A stretch of DNA of 64,000 nt. Source: Owenia fusiformis (lineage: Eukaryota > Annelida > Polychaeta > Sabellida > Oweniidae). The translations under genes and the position numbers were made by a program. The notes under the pieces were generated by a model. It did no database searches and was not told the origin of the DNA. It worked only from the letters and a program-made list of their open reading frames with translations. This document shows positions 10,680 to 21,535 of this stretch, in pieces. Location of the stretch: contig CAIIXF020000010.1 in NCBI GenBank assembly GCA_903813345.2, positions 28,608,425 through 28,672,424 on the forward strand. Direction: 5' to 3'. Within the stretch, counting starts at the first letter, position 1. Each line of letters opens with the position of its first letter.

Positions 10680-13600
10680 CTGAAATGTAAAATAAGAAAT
10701 GCTGTTGCACTAGCTCGTTCTAGAATATAACAAATAAAGGTTTGTGCATTGCAAACATTTTAATTTTTGCACTAGTATGGCCTAAAACGACAAAAATACA
10801 AAAACAAAAAATGGTGTTCAAGTATGACCTAGATTATACACTCCCCTCCATAAGTTTGGCAACCTTAGCTCCCCCATTGAACCACTTGTTAAAGCCTCTT
10901 TACCTTTAAATTTTTATTTACTTAACCTCCGATGAAAATACTTATTCTATTAATGGAAACGTAATGTGACTTTATTTCCAATACCCCCAAATTTCAAAAG
11001 TCAAAACACAGGGGGTGAAGAATTATTTTCAAAAATGACTTTGAAGCGCTGTTACTTTAGTATTCATCAAATAAACTAAACAATTAGTGTACAAAAAAAA
11101 AGTTACACAATTCAATTTTCTATATGGAAATATTTTTTTGCTGAATCTTTTACTGAAAAGATATCCTGATTTCTGATTTGCCCCGAACCCTCCATTTCTC
11201 ATTAGATTATTGGACTGACGATTTTCAAAAATTCATCAAATTTATCATAGATTATCATCCTATTGTAATTAAGGGAAAAAATGAGAAAATTTGGAGGTAT
11301 TGGAAATAAAGTCAAGTTACGTTTCCATCAAAATTATAAGTTATTTCCTCGCAAGTTAAGTAAATAAAAATTCAAACGTAAAGAGGCTTTAATCCGTAGT
11401 TCAATGGGGGGGGCTAAGGTTGCCAAACTTATGGAGGGGAGTGTAACATAAAAAGCTTGGATTTACACAAAACTTTCTTAAATATAAAAACAAAAGTTGG
11501 TATAGTAGAATGACCTAGAATTATCACAATTATTGTTTAAAGGGTTGGTATATTGGCGTGAGCTAGAATATAACACATAAATCCTTGGTGCACTGACATG
11601 GCTTGGATTCTAACTTAAATTCTAAAAAGGTTTGTATATTTGCAAAAACTTGGAATATTACACATAAAAGATTGGTGCATTTGAGTGAACAGAACAGCCT
11701 GATTGAAATTATGAAAAATGATAAGAGTATTAGGTTAATATGTTTCTAAAAATAGCCAGTCATTTGTTGCAAAAAGTATAGAATGCATAAATACAGCAGT
11801 ACTTCCTTGCTTTTTAAATGTAAATATTAACAAATTAAGATTTTCAGCTTGTATACCGCCATGGGTATAGTGTTAGATATATCATCATTTGCTTACCGCA
11901 CCCAGTCCCCTCTCGAGATTTGCTCTATCCTCCCAATCACCAGTGCCACTTTGGTCGTCTCTGTCTATCCATAAAGACCAAGACGCTGCTGAAAACATCA
12001 GAAAAGAAAATGTCTGAATTCTTGTTAAAATATTTTAAAATGGCACCGAAACTCAAGTATTTGATTTTGACTTTCTAAATTATTCCTTAACTAGGAGCAT
12101 GATTTCTTACCTACATATTATGATATTATACACTTACTTGGGGTATACTTTGGGCAGAGAAATCTAATTTCATAGTCAAGACATCGGGAACCTGGTTTTT
12201 GTTCATTGTTGACACACACCAGTCCACCTTCTACTGAACAATCAGCAGCCCTTTTAAACAACTGACCAGTTCTCGAAGCAGGAACATGGGTTCCTACTGT
12301 CCTGCATCCTATTGCTATTGGATTCTGACATGGCATCACCTGAAATATATGTACATAAACACAGGATCAGTTTTCGAAGCAGGAATATGGGTTCCTACTG
12401 TCCTGCATTCTATTGCTTTTGGATTCTATCAAGGCATCATCTGTAATATAATAAGTACATAGACACCTGATCAGTTTTCGATGCAGAAACATGGGTTCCC
12501 ACTGTCCTGCATTCTATTGCTTTTGGATTCTATCAAGGCATCATCTGGAATATAATAAGTACATAGACACCTGATCAGTTTTCGATGCAGGAACATGGGT
12601 TCCTACTGTCCTGCATTCTATTGCTTTTAGATTCTATCAAGGCATCATCTGGAATATAATAAGTACATAGACACCTGATCAGTTTTCGATGCAGGAACAT
12701 GGGTTCCTACTGTCCTGCATTCTATTGCTTTTGGATTCTATCAAGGCATCATCTGGAATATAATATGTACATAGACACCTGATCAGTTTTCGAAGCAGGA
12801 ATATGGGTTCCTACTGTCCTGCATTCGATTGCTATTGGGTGCATCACCTGGAATGATATTGAAACGCGGGGGTGTGTAAGGGGAATTTATTTAGATGTTC
12901 TAGCCGCATTGACACTCTACCGCATTCATTACTATTAAAAAGTCATATTTGTTCAAGAAAATATAGAACGCATATACATGTATTACATATGAAATACTTC
13001 CTTGCTTTTTTATATGTACATATTGACATTTTAAGATTTTCGACTTGCATACCACCATAGGTACATTGGTAGATATGCCACCATTATTTCCTTGCTTCTA
13101 TATATGTAAATTTTTGTATTTGTTAAATTTTCGACTTGTATACCGCCATGGGTATATTGTTAGATATCTCATCATTTGCTTACCGCACCCAGTCCGTTTT
13201 CAAGGTTCTCTCTATCCTCCCAATCACCAGTACCACTAGCATCATCTCTGTCTATCCATGAAGACCAGGACGCTGCTGTAAACATCAGAACTCAAACTGT
13301 CTGAATGGTTGATACAAAATGACATTTCAAATGTCACTGAAACTCAAGTATTGAATTTTTGGCACTTTATTTTTAACCTAGGTGCATGAAACAATGATAT
13401 TATGTACTTACTTGGTGTATTCATTGGGCAGAGGAACCTAATTTCATAGTCAAGACATCGAGAACCTGGTCTTTGTTCATTGTTGACACACACCAGTCCA
13501 CCTTCTACTGAACAATCAGCAGCTTTTTTAAACACCTGGCCAGTTTGCGAAGCAGGAATATGGGTTCGTACTGTCCTGCAGTCTATTGCTAGTGGATTCT

Positions 13601-15124
13601 GGCATGGCATCACCTGAAATACATTGTGTACATAGACACATCATCAGTGTGCGATGCAGGAATATATATTAGGTTCCTACAGTCCTGCATTCTATTGCTA
13701 TTGTGTGCATTACCTATTGTGCGTTATAAGTTTAAGTGATCTGAAATTTGGCGTTTCGCAAAAAATATGTTCTTAGACGTATAGAAATGGTTATTTCATC
13801 GATCACTTCTATGTTCTTTCCTCAAGAATGATTTTTTCTCCTTAAAATTCCGTGTTTATCAGGTGAATTGGATAGTAGTATGACTCCGTGCCAAGTATCA
13901 CTTATAAACAACCTTTTATAAGCGAGTGATGGCTCCTTATAAATGGATAGTGCTGCGTCACAAATGATGACGTCGTAGACACACATCTATAAGCGGGATT
14001 TTTTGGGCAACATATGAGAAAGGAGTTAATAATTCATAAAATATGTATGCCATCAAAAAAATACAATTATATTATAATAGACTACTTACCGCACCCAGTC
14101 CCTTCTCGAGGTTCTCTCTATCCTCCCAGTCTCCAGTACCACTAGTGTCATCTCTGTCTATCCATGAAGACCAATAATTTGCTGTAAACATATATATCTG
14201 CACATGAGGTGCACGTTGTTTATGACCTTCTATTCGAGCGGTAGCCATCCTATGCGAGTTTGAACTCGATGCGTGTGTAAAATTGACATCGAAATATACT
14301 TTGCTGTGTGTAATTCATTCAGTTAAATGCTACTTAAAACATAATCCGTGTGACATTTCAACATTGCTTCGTATGTTTGCAAAGTGATTCGAATAAGTAT
14401 AACTCTATGTGTGACACTTGCAAGGGCGTAGCCAGCTTTCTGTCAGGGGGATGCGATCGCCAAACAAGTTTCAGTTTTCAGTCGGGGGGGGGTGCGATCG
14501 AGGCATAAGCAAGCCAAAAAAGTTTTTTTTACAATAATTGATGTAACTTCCTTCAAAATTGAGCTAGAAGCTTCAAATAAAAAGCATTTTAAAGCACTTT
14601 TCTTCCTCTAGCTCAAGGTTTTATTTGCATTGGTTATTGGGAGGGGCGGGTGTAAAAATCGTAAAAATCCTTATACCATGTACCAGTGAACGGAATTGGT
14701 TAAAGTTTTATATGCTGCTACCTAGGAACAAAGTAGTTCTACTTAAAAATAAATTTTCAAGATGGCAGCTGTATTTAAAAATGGCCACCATTTTTCGTAA
14801 ACAAGATGTTGGCTGTATTTCAAAATGGCCACACTTTTTCTAAAAAAAGCATAATATTTTATAACTCAAATACCAGTGAACGGATTTGCCTAAAATCGTA
14901 TAAGCTGATTCTGTTCAAGATGAAATTTTCAAGATGGCCAGTAATTATCAAAATGTGTTTTGTTCGATGGGATTTGCTTCTCCGTGGAGTTGCTGTTTTT
15001 CTAGTTGTTTATGAAATCATCGCGTACCTAAATAAAGAAAAAACGTACAATTTTGCTTACCTTGCGATAAAGATGTATTAATGATGGCATATAATAATGC
15101 CAATCTTAAAATCGATTTCATCAT
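10485..15124 (-). CDS. Secreted protein with three WxxW domains (intact copy 2)
   Basis: Joined exons 15061-15124, 14090-14181, 13412-13613, 13184-13275, 12138-12339, 11897-11988 and 10485-10679 give 939 nt, 312 aa plus TAA, with no stop or frameshift. Residues 1-21 form a signal peptide (MMKSI, hydrophobic core LRLALLYAII, then SLSQ). Three domains of about 98 aa follow, each with a W-S/Y-x-x-W-type start (WSSW or WSLW), IDRDD, SGTGDWEDR, then six cysteines in the order PC, C-R-T, DCS, LVC, CLDY, LCP. This matches the Mucin2_WxxW domain of mucins and CILP proteins. Donors are GTAAGC/GTAAGT; intron phases are 1 between domains and 0 inside. A secreted extracellular, mucus or matrix protein is likely; no enzyme motif is present. 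The 5' flank has a TATATATA at 15,186-15,193. Confidence 0.88.
10839..11443. mobile_element. Orthologous MITE in copy 2 intron
   Basis: Same termini, TA flanks (10837-10838, 11444-11445) and same intron position as 514-1111, with scattered substitutions and small indels. Confidence 0.75.
11897..11988 (-). CDS. WxxW motif exon, copy 2, domain 3
   Basis: 92 nt, TTTCAG acceptor and GTAAGC donor. Encodes ASWSLWIDRDDQSGTGDWED then RANLERGLGA. It is the intact counterpart of the exon split at 1562-3430 in copy 1. Confidence 0.85.
12138..12339 (-). CDS. Six-Cys exon, copy 2, domain 2
   Basis: 202 nt, TTTCAG acceptor and GTAAGT donor. Encodes MPCQNPIAIGCRTVGTHVPA, SVEGGLVCVNNEQ and CLDYEIRFLCP. The codon that is TGA in copy 1 is GGA here. 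Confidence 0.85.
12363..12860 (-). repeat. 104-bp tandem array made from a WxxW exon fragment
   Basis: Five head-to-tail units with starts at about 12363, 12467, 12571, 12675 and 12779, i.e. period 104. Each carries the 3' splice site and about the first 70 nt of a six-Cys exon, then intron sequence. Most units read ATG-ATG-CCT-TGA-TAG at the start, so they cannot encode the domain. The matching place in copy 1 (about 3848-3935) has one unit, so this array expanded after the gene duplication. Confidence 0.8.
13184..13275 (-). CDS. WxxW motif exon, copy 2, domain 2
   Basis: 92 nt, TTACAG acceptor and GTAAGC donor. Encodes ASWSSWIDRDDASGTGDWED then ENLENGLGA. Confidence 0.85.
13412..13613 (-). 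CDS. Six-Cys exon, copy 2, domain 1
   Basis: 202 nt, TTTCAG acceptor and GTAAGT donor. Encodes MPCQNPLAIDCRT, SVEGGLVCVNNEQ and CLDYEIRFLCP. Confidence 0.85.
13640..13715 (-). pseudogene. Degenerate partial Cys-exon remnant
   Basis: A fragment matching the start of the six-Cys exon (the CRTVGT coding part) with an internal insertion and no usable frame. A truncated relative lies at about 5325-5372 in copy 1. Confidence 0.5.
14090..14181 (-). CDS. WxxW motif exon, copy 2, domain 1
   Basis: 92 nt between TTACAG and GTAAGT. Encodes NYWSSWIDRDDTSGTGDWED and the following ENLEKGLGA. This is the intact counterpart of the transposon-split exon 5567-6004. Confidence 0.85.
14410..14620. repeat. Repeat fragment with GGCGTAGCCAG end
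   Basis: Starts GGGCGTAGCCAG, has a G-run, then the stretch ending AAATAAAAAGCATTTTAAAGC that recurs at 60,845-60,916. Probably fragments of one transposon family. Confidence 0.5.
14640..15010. repeat. Repeat with AAAATGGC motifs in intron 1 of copy 2
   Basis: Inverted copy of about 29,110-29,480; shared landmarks are CTCCGTGGAGTTGCTG (inverted at 29,120), TTTTCAAGATGGC and ACCAGTGAACGG-like segments. Confidence 0.5.
15061..15124 (-). CDS. Signal-peptide exon 1 of WxxW gene copy 2
   Basis: Starts with two consecutive ATG codons (15124 and 15121), encodes 21 residues with a hydrophobic core, ends CAAG before GTAAGC, phase 1. The first Met was chosen; either start keeps the frame. Confidence 0.8.
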
Positions 15125-15185
15125 TTTGTCAACTAACACGGGATGTCCTTTCGATTCAGTATCTTCCGTAACTGGTGTTGATTGG

Positions 15186-15193
15186 TATATATA
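15186..15193 (-). promoter_or_regulatory. TATA-like box upstream of copy 2
   Basis: TATATATA about 65 bp upstream of the ATG at 15124, in a flank conserved with the third copy at 23,100-23,400. Confidence 0.4.
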
Positions 15194-15544
15194 GTTTTTT
15201 GAGTAATTGCCATGGCATGTGTTTTATGTTATACAGGATAATCACGTGATCAATCAACATCGCTACCAAACAATTGATTGGCTCCTTTGATAATGACAGT
15301 TGCTCAAATCGAAAATTCCAATATCAATTTGTTCTGGGAACAACTCCTCCTCTTGTGTTATTGTTGAAATGACTTTGTATCGACTGGATAGAACGCATGT
15401 CATCACCTTTTTATTTTCTCTCAATAAAACGAATACATTGCATCGATCATTTCTGTTCATTGAACTAATGCACGTATTTCTGCATCATTTCGACCTTTAT
15501 TCTATTATTATCTATCACAGTAAAACACTATAGTTAACTGCATT

Positions 15545-17690
15545 TTAGGGAATCTGGACTTCAATTTATGATTCAAACATTTCCTTTGACATGAGAGTAC
15601 CTTAGGACAATAGAAGCAAATTTATCCAAAGACACAAGCCAGATTGCGCTTTATATTGGAAATATACGCATTTTTCAAAATGGCTGCCGAAAATACTACG
15701 GGGACAATATTTTTGCTTCTATGCGTGCTATAATGATTAGATTGGTGCCTAAATGTTTTGTTGGTGTAGAATCCATCTAATTAGGTTTCGAGTCTTGAAA
15801 ATAAAGAAGTTGTGAACTTCCACTTTATATTCAAAATATATGCCTTTATTTCAAAATGGCTGCCAGAAATGTAACAAAGATGATATCTTCGCTTTTATGC
15901 AACAAAAGTTAATTTGGATCCAAAGTATACATTAATTGAGTGGTAGAATCTATTAAATAAGATTTCTAGTCTTTATCATTTCAATCGTTAGGGATATAGT
16001 GAAGCCCTCCGTGTATGGGGGGGGGTCTGGAAAACAGGAATTTGTGTTAATTTTGAGATCTTTCTGAAGTATAACTTTATTATATAAATGAAAGGCAGTT
16101 TAGAATAAATTGCTAATAGTTTATTGTTTTTCTGATTCAGGCTTTGTAAATTCGAAATGGCTACCTAATATAAGATTACGCAAATCTTTATTGATCTCTT
16201 CAAAGTATCGCTATATCATACTCAAATTGAACTGAATGGAATTATTTTTCTGACTTATGCCTCAGAAAATTCAAAATGACTGCCAAGAACAGGAATTTGA
16301 TATCACTTAGATATCTCGTCAAGGTATAATTACATCATACTGTATTAGATCTAAAATATTGAATTGTCTTTTGACTTGTACCTTTGACTATATGGTCACG
16401 CAAATGATTAAATCAGTGGAAATTCTGATATAGTATGTCATTTGATTGCTAAAACATCTTCAAAATATATGCCTTTTTCTAAATGGTATAACAACAATTT
16501 GTATCATATTCTATAGCTTCTAATTCGACGTCAGAACCTACATTTATTGGACTGTAGGTATGGCTGTAAAATCCATTACATTAGGTTTTAAGTCTTGAAA
16601 AATAAGAATGTTAACTTGATATTGGAAAATGCAAATATTCCAAAATGGCTACCAAAAAATTAAATTTTAAGAAAGACGGATTTTCTAATTTACAGTTTTG
16701 AGTGATTTGTGTCGGAGCATGGCTCCATGGAAAATGAGGTAATAATTAATTAATTTTAATTTTCTATCTCTTAATTGTTGATGCTATGCAAGCATAGTAA
16801 TCTTTTCTCCATTGAACACTTTATCTACACATAAAAACTCTTGAAGATTACTTAATCATTGAGAAAGTTATTCCAAAATTAGTTGGTGGCATTTTTTGTG
16901 TCACCCTGTACAACCTTTGTTATATTTTCAGCAGCTATTTTGAATAAATGTATAGATTTCCAATATAAAGTAAAGACTATTATTTCTCTTACCCCATAAA
17001 TATAGATTTTGACACCAATCTTATCGTTGTAGCATGCACAGATGCGAAGATATCATCTTTGTTATATTTTTGATGGTCCAACTTAAGAAACGCTTAATTT
17101 CTAATATAAAGTGAAAATTTATATTTATATTTATAGGATTTTATTAGTACTGATGCCCTTTGAGGGCAAAACGTACATCTGACATACAATTTTCAATAAC
17201 AGTAAATATAGCAATAAAGTAAAGAAAATGACATATAAAATGTTACTTTGATATAAGGATCTATTGTTAAAGACTTCAAACCTAATTTAATGCATTCTAC
17301 AACCCAATTAATGTATACTTTGACACCAGTCTAATCATTGTAGCATGCATAGAAGCGAAGACATCTTCTTTGTTATATTTGTGCCAACCATTTTGTAAAT
17401 TGCGTATATTTTGAATATAAAGTGAACGTTAATTTTCAAGACCCGAAGCCTAATTAAATGGATTCTTCAACCCCATCAATGTATTTTTTGACACCTTATA
17501 TTATAATTGTAGCATGCATAGAGGCAAAGATATTGTCTTTGGTGTATTTTGGCGGTCATTTTGAAAAATGCTCATATTTCCAATATAAAGCATGATCTAG
17601 CTTGCGTCTTTGGATGAAATTGTTTTTATTGCACTAAAGTACTCCCATGCCAAAGGGGACAGTTGCATCATAAAATGAAGTCTAAATCTA
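15545..17690. mobile_element. About 2.1-kb inverted-repeat element with tandem monomer arms
   Basis: The left arm has a recurring CAAAATGGCTGCC-type core (near 15,676, 15,852, 16,273, 16,640). The right arm has the inverse (near 17,386, 17,560). The ends also pair: TTTATCCAAAGACACAAGC near 15,630 with the inverse of GCTTGCGTCTTTGGATGAA near 17,600. No coding frame. Boundaries are approximate. Confidence 0.6.
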
Positions 17691-17761
17691 GTTAACCCAC
17701 CTACTACTATTAGCCATTAAAACTATACATGCATATTGTCACCGTTATGTTATAACGTTAT

Positions 17762-20290
17762 CACTGGGGGGTATCGTGATGCAACAACACCGTGTTGTTG
17801 CATCAAGATGGCCAGACTTCCGGTGATAGATTTTCGTACGATATTTGTTTCCCCAATTTAAACCCATTTCTAGGACGAGTTGCTCAATAACCATACACGT
17901 TCAGTTAGCGCACGATCTGTATTTAAAGAAACTGTCATTAGTATACATGTAGCATCATCAAGAAGTAATAAGTTCACGGTTTTAGTTCCTCACTATTGAT
18001 GCAACAACACCAAACCGAAGATGCGACAACACTCCTCTAGATTTGAGCAATGATGCAGTAACACCAATTAATAGTATAATTTCAGAAGACCATAAATGTC
18101 GGGAGGAACAGATTTTTAAAAGCTACTATTGCAACACCGGGCCATTACCCATTTGCGTTCTTCTCAAGGCATTCAAGATACACGTCCTGCGGGCGAAGAT
18201 TCTTGTATTTTCAAAAATTTATACTTTTAAATATCAGGTAGTTCAATCACCTTTAGTATGGCAAGCTATAGTAACCCAATCGATTTTCATAAACCACTGT
18301 GCCATAGCTTGATGACCCTGACTCCAGTTAGTATCATTCAAAATGGTGGATAAACATCTTTCGTTCTCCGTAAACATGACGAGCTATTTGAAATTATCTG
18401 TCATCCATCTGTGGAACAGTGATAAACTAGTAGATGTACGTTACCATTGTTTATCAAAATATAACTAAAACAGTTTGACCGTGAGCTTATCGGGAAGATG
18501 GGATGATTGCTTCATCTATGATATGATATGATTCTTTATTTCCTCCAATTTGGAGAGCCAACATGTAAAAACGTCTAATTGACTTTATTAGGGAGGTTTA
18601 GTTACATGTTTTATGAAAATCTTGCACTGCGCACATGTAGAAGTATTTGGATTCGTTCTCTCCGACTGAGTACAAAGGTAAACAAAAGTGATAGGATTTA
18701 AGGTCCAAAAAGGTAAATAGGGGTACAGTAATGCCAGATTCCCCCCGGGCCCTCGGGGAATATCATATTGTCTCTCGGGATAAAACCAATATTGAATCCC
18801 TCTCGAAAAATAACCTCAATATAATAGCATTGTATAATTGCAATATCATTAAACCAACACTCATCCAATACAACTCTTGAGAACGATGTACAACTCCTGG
18901 ATAGCGTACACAACTCCTGGGCAGCGTATCTCTTCAACTTGATAAATGACGTCATACTTTGGGTGGGATAATTATAGGATATCCTATGATTTTGAGGAAT
19001 ATCATTTTTATCTACGAGGTGACATATTGATATCTGCACGAGAGAGCAAAGCGAACGAGTGCATATATCAATATCATCGAGTAGATTAAAATGATATTCT
19101 GAAAAAATCATAGGATGTTCTTACTATCCTACACTTAAAAGGAGTGTACTAAAAGTATAATATCATTGCAAAATGAATTTCATGCCAAATAGAGTCAATT
19201 TGGCGGGAAATCAACAAGCGGAGTATATCGTCACAATATCCTCCGCATATTGGTTTTCCGGAGTATATCGTCACGATATCCTGCGCATATTGGTTTTCCG
19301 GAGTGTATCGTGGCGATATCCTACGGGTATCCATTTTGTCAATAGATATCAAATTTATTTTTTAATGTTATCATACACTTAGCACACTAAGTGTAGGATA
19401 AACAAGGGTTATGTACTGGGAGGTTTTGGATATGGGGTTTATCCAGAGGGAGATATGCATATCTACCTGAGGGACCGTAGGGACCGAAGGTAGATGTGGA
19501 TATCTTACGAGGGATATATTTATCGCTTCTCGATGATGCTACATATATACTATATATCAGGATACGGGATATATCTTACCAATTTATCTCCCTAAAACTC
19601 TACTTGGCATAGGATAACAAAGGATATACAGCACAAAATGACTGATATACGTTAGTTGTCTTTCCATAATTATATTAGTTCTTCAATTTCTCCTTCAATT
19701 TCCATACGGTAAATCAAGGGCATTTAATTTAGAAAATGTATAATCTTTATTTTTCAGATACAATATCAATGAGGTTGGCTCCCGGGAATTCAAAACTTAG
19801 CCTATGTATTTAGTTTGCCTTGTATATCCTTTTAACTTTGATAAAGACAAATACATTAAAGAACCAAACAAAATACGTTTCATTCATGGACCACTGACTC
19901 ACGCGTTTTGTTCATGTCCCCACCAACACCTGTAAACAGAACATAAAACAGTTTCTCTTGTTATTATATAATGATACATTATATTGGCGTTTTTGCATCA
20001 GGACATTGGTGTTGTTGCATCATCGATAATAAACAGAGTGGTGTTGTTGCATCAATAGTGAGGAATTAAAACCGCGAATTTATCGCTTCTCGATGATGCT
20101 ACATATATACTTATGACAGTTTTTTAAAATATAGATCAAGCGCTAACTGCACGTGTATGATTATTGAGCAACTCGTCCTAGAAATGGGTTTAAATTGGGA
20201 AAACAAAATATCGAACGAAAATCTATCACCGGAAGGCTGGCCATCTTGATGCAACAACACGGTGTTGTTGCATCACGATACCCCCCAGTG
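17762..20290 (+). mobile_element. 2,529-bp DNA transposon, copy A
   Basis: Begins CACTGGGGGGTATCG and ends with its inverse; inverted homology extends about 250 bp. 5-bp duplication GTTAT (17757-17761, 20291-20295). Each end contains a 27-bp hairpin formed by GATGCAACAACAC and its inverse, and further GATGCAACAACACC-like sites (near 17,998, 18,018, 18,048, 20,005, 20,036) that look like transposase-binding repeats. The longest frame is 137 aa and resembles nothing I know, so it is non-autonomous. The interior holds a large hairpin and a piece of the hairpin family also present at 56,947-58,890. Confidence 0.85.
18983..19114. repeat. Hairpin with GAG...GAACGA apex inside copy A
   Basis: Arms of about 55 bp (CCTATGATTTT ... 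CTGCAC and inverse) around an apex GAGAGAGCAAAGCGAACGA. The inverted duplicate is at 27,037-27,168 in copy B. Confidence 0.7.
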
Positions 20291-20562
20291 GTTATGTACG
20301 TTTATCGTATGTTCTAATCAATTTAACACAAGCTAGATCTGGTACCCAAATCTTACTATATTTGCACATAGCCATCTTTAGATGGATATCCATATAAAAA
20401 TTAAATTTTGCGAAAAGAACGGAACAGCCTGAACTGACCATTGAGTGCACTGAACGAAACACTAGTGCAGAGCTGGGGTAATCTCGAATATAACCCAGCT
20501 GAAGCATTGACTTTGTTCACAGTTTATAGAAGGCGTGAATACAGTCATGTTCGAATTGGTAA

Positions 20563-20670
20563 TAATGCGCTTTTGCAAATATATAACCAGCAAAAACAAG
20601 CTTTTTGTTGAATCAACTGTATAGATATTGTAAAACGTGACAATGTAACAACTTTACAATAACTACAATA
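20563..20670. repeat. Segment duplicated at 25,704-25,815
   Basis: Direct imperfect copy: shared TTGTTGAATCA, TTGTAAAAC(A/G)TGACAAT and TAACAACTTTAC in order. Likely an older duplication unit. Confidence 0.5.
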
Positions 20671-21028
20671 ATAACCCGACACTAATATATGCACGAAACT
20701 ACCCTTTACTATTGCTACATGTCGGATGTTTGTCAGCTAGCCATGTCACCTTGCACGTTTCAGAACGCAATCAGATTTTTGGTTCGATTTTCTGCCATTA
20801 GCAATGAAATAATCTATTTACTAGCAGATTAAGCAAATAGGTAACAGTGGCGTAGCCAGGAAGAAAAAGTTCCAAAATGACCAATCTGAGAAAAGGGAAA
20901 TATTGGGGATAATTCTACAGTAGCTTTTACATCCAAAGTATGTTGACTCATTATTCAAATCCTGGCATTTTTGAGCTGTTGAGAATCTATTACATAGCCT
21001 ACTGTGGCCCTTTGAAATATTTGTTTCC

Positions 21029-21223
21029 CTATTTCGGGCAGAGATATCTCACTTCATAGTCCAGACATCCAAAGCCATATTTCTGATCACTGTTCCGACA
21101 CACGAGTCCACCTTGAACTGAACAGTCAGCTGTTTTTGTAAACACCTGGTTAGTCCTCGAAGCAGGAATATGGGTTCCTACTGTCCTGCATTGGATTGCT
21201 ATTGGATTCCGGCATGGCATTAC
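21029..21223 (-). pseudogene. Terminal WxxW Cys exon of a third, mostly lost copy
   Basis: Open frame from a TTTTAG acceptor through six cysteines to LCPK-TAA, of the terminal type (SVQGGLVCRNSDQ). No 92-nt WxxW exon exists between here and the matching 5' region at about 23,000-23,400. The exon itself is intact, so the copy is called a relic because of its missing partners. Confidence 0.7.
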
Positions 21224-21470
21224 CTAAAATGAGAAATAAAAAATGTTGTTCCAAAATATAACAAATAAAAGGATTGTACACTGCACACATCTAATTTTTG
21301 CACTAGAATGACCTAAAACAACCAAAAAAGGGGATAGTGTTCTAGTATGACCCCCCCCCCCTTCTGAAGACATTAGGGTTAATTGATTCTAAAAAATAGC
21401 CATTCATTGGGTATGGGTATATTATGAGGTTATATAATGGTTCATTCCGTATATCGTCTTTATACTCAAG

Positions 21471-21529
21471 TGAGTATATGATATATTCACGAGTGACTGA
21501 AGGGAACGAGTGAATATATCATATACTCA
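21471..21529. repeat. Perfect 20-bp-arm hairpin
   Basis: TGAGTATATGATATATTCAC, 19-base apex GAGTGACTGAAGGGAACGA, then the exact inverse arm. Confidence 0.8.
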
Positions 21530-21535
21530 CGAGAA

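Noticed and set aside
10437-10730. Plus-strand 97-codon frame
   Set aside because: It is antisense to the terminal WxxW exon of copy 2, whose cysteine pattern and splice sites show the true strand.
12363-12860. Regular repeats as a CRISPR array
   Set aside because: Animal DNA; units are head-to-tail without spacers and derive from a gene exon.
18698-19111. 137-codon frame, and its inverted twin at 27,040-27,453, as a transposase
   Set aside because: It runs through a hairpin and has no DDE or DNA-binding motif; it is present twice only because the element is.
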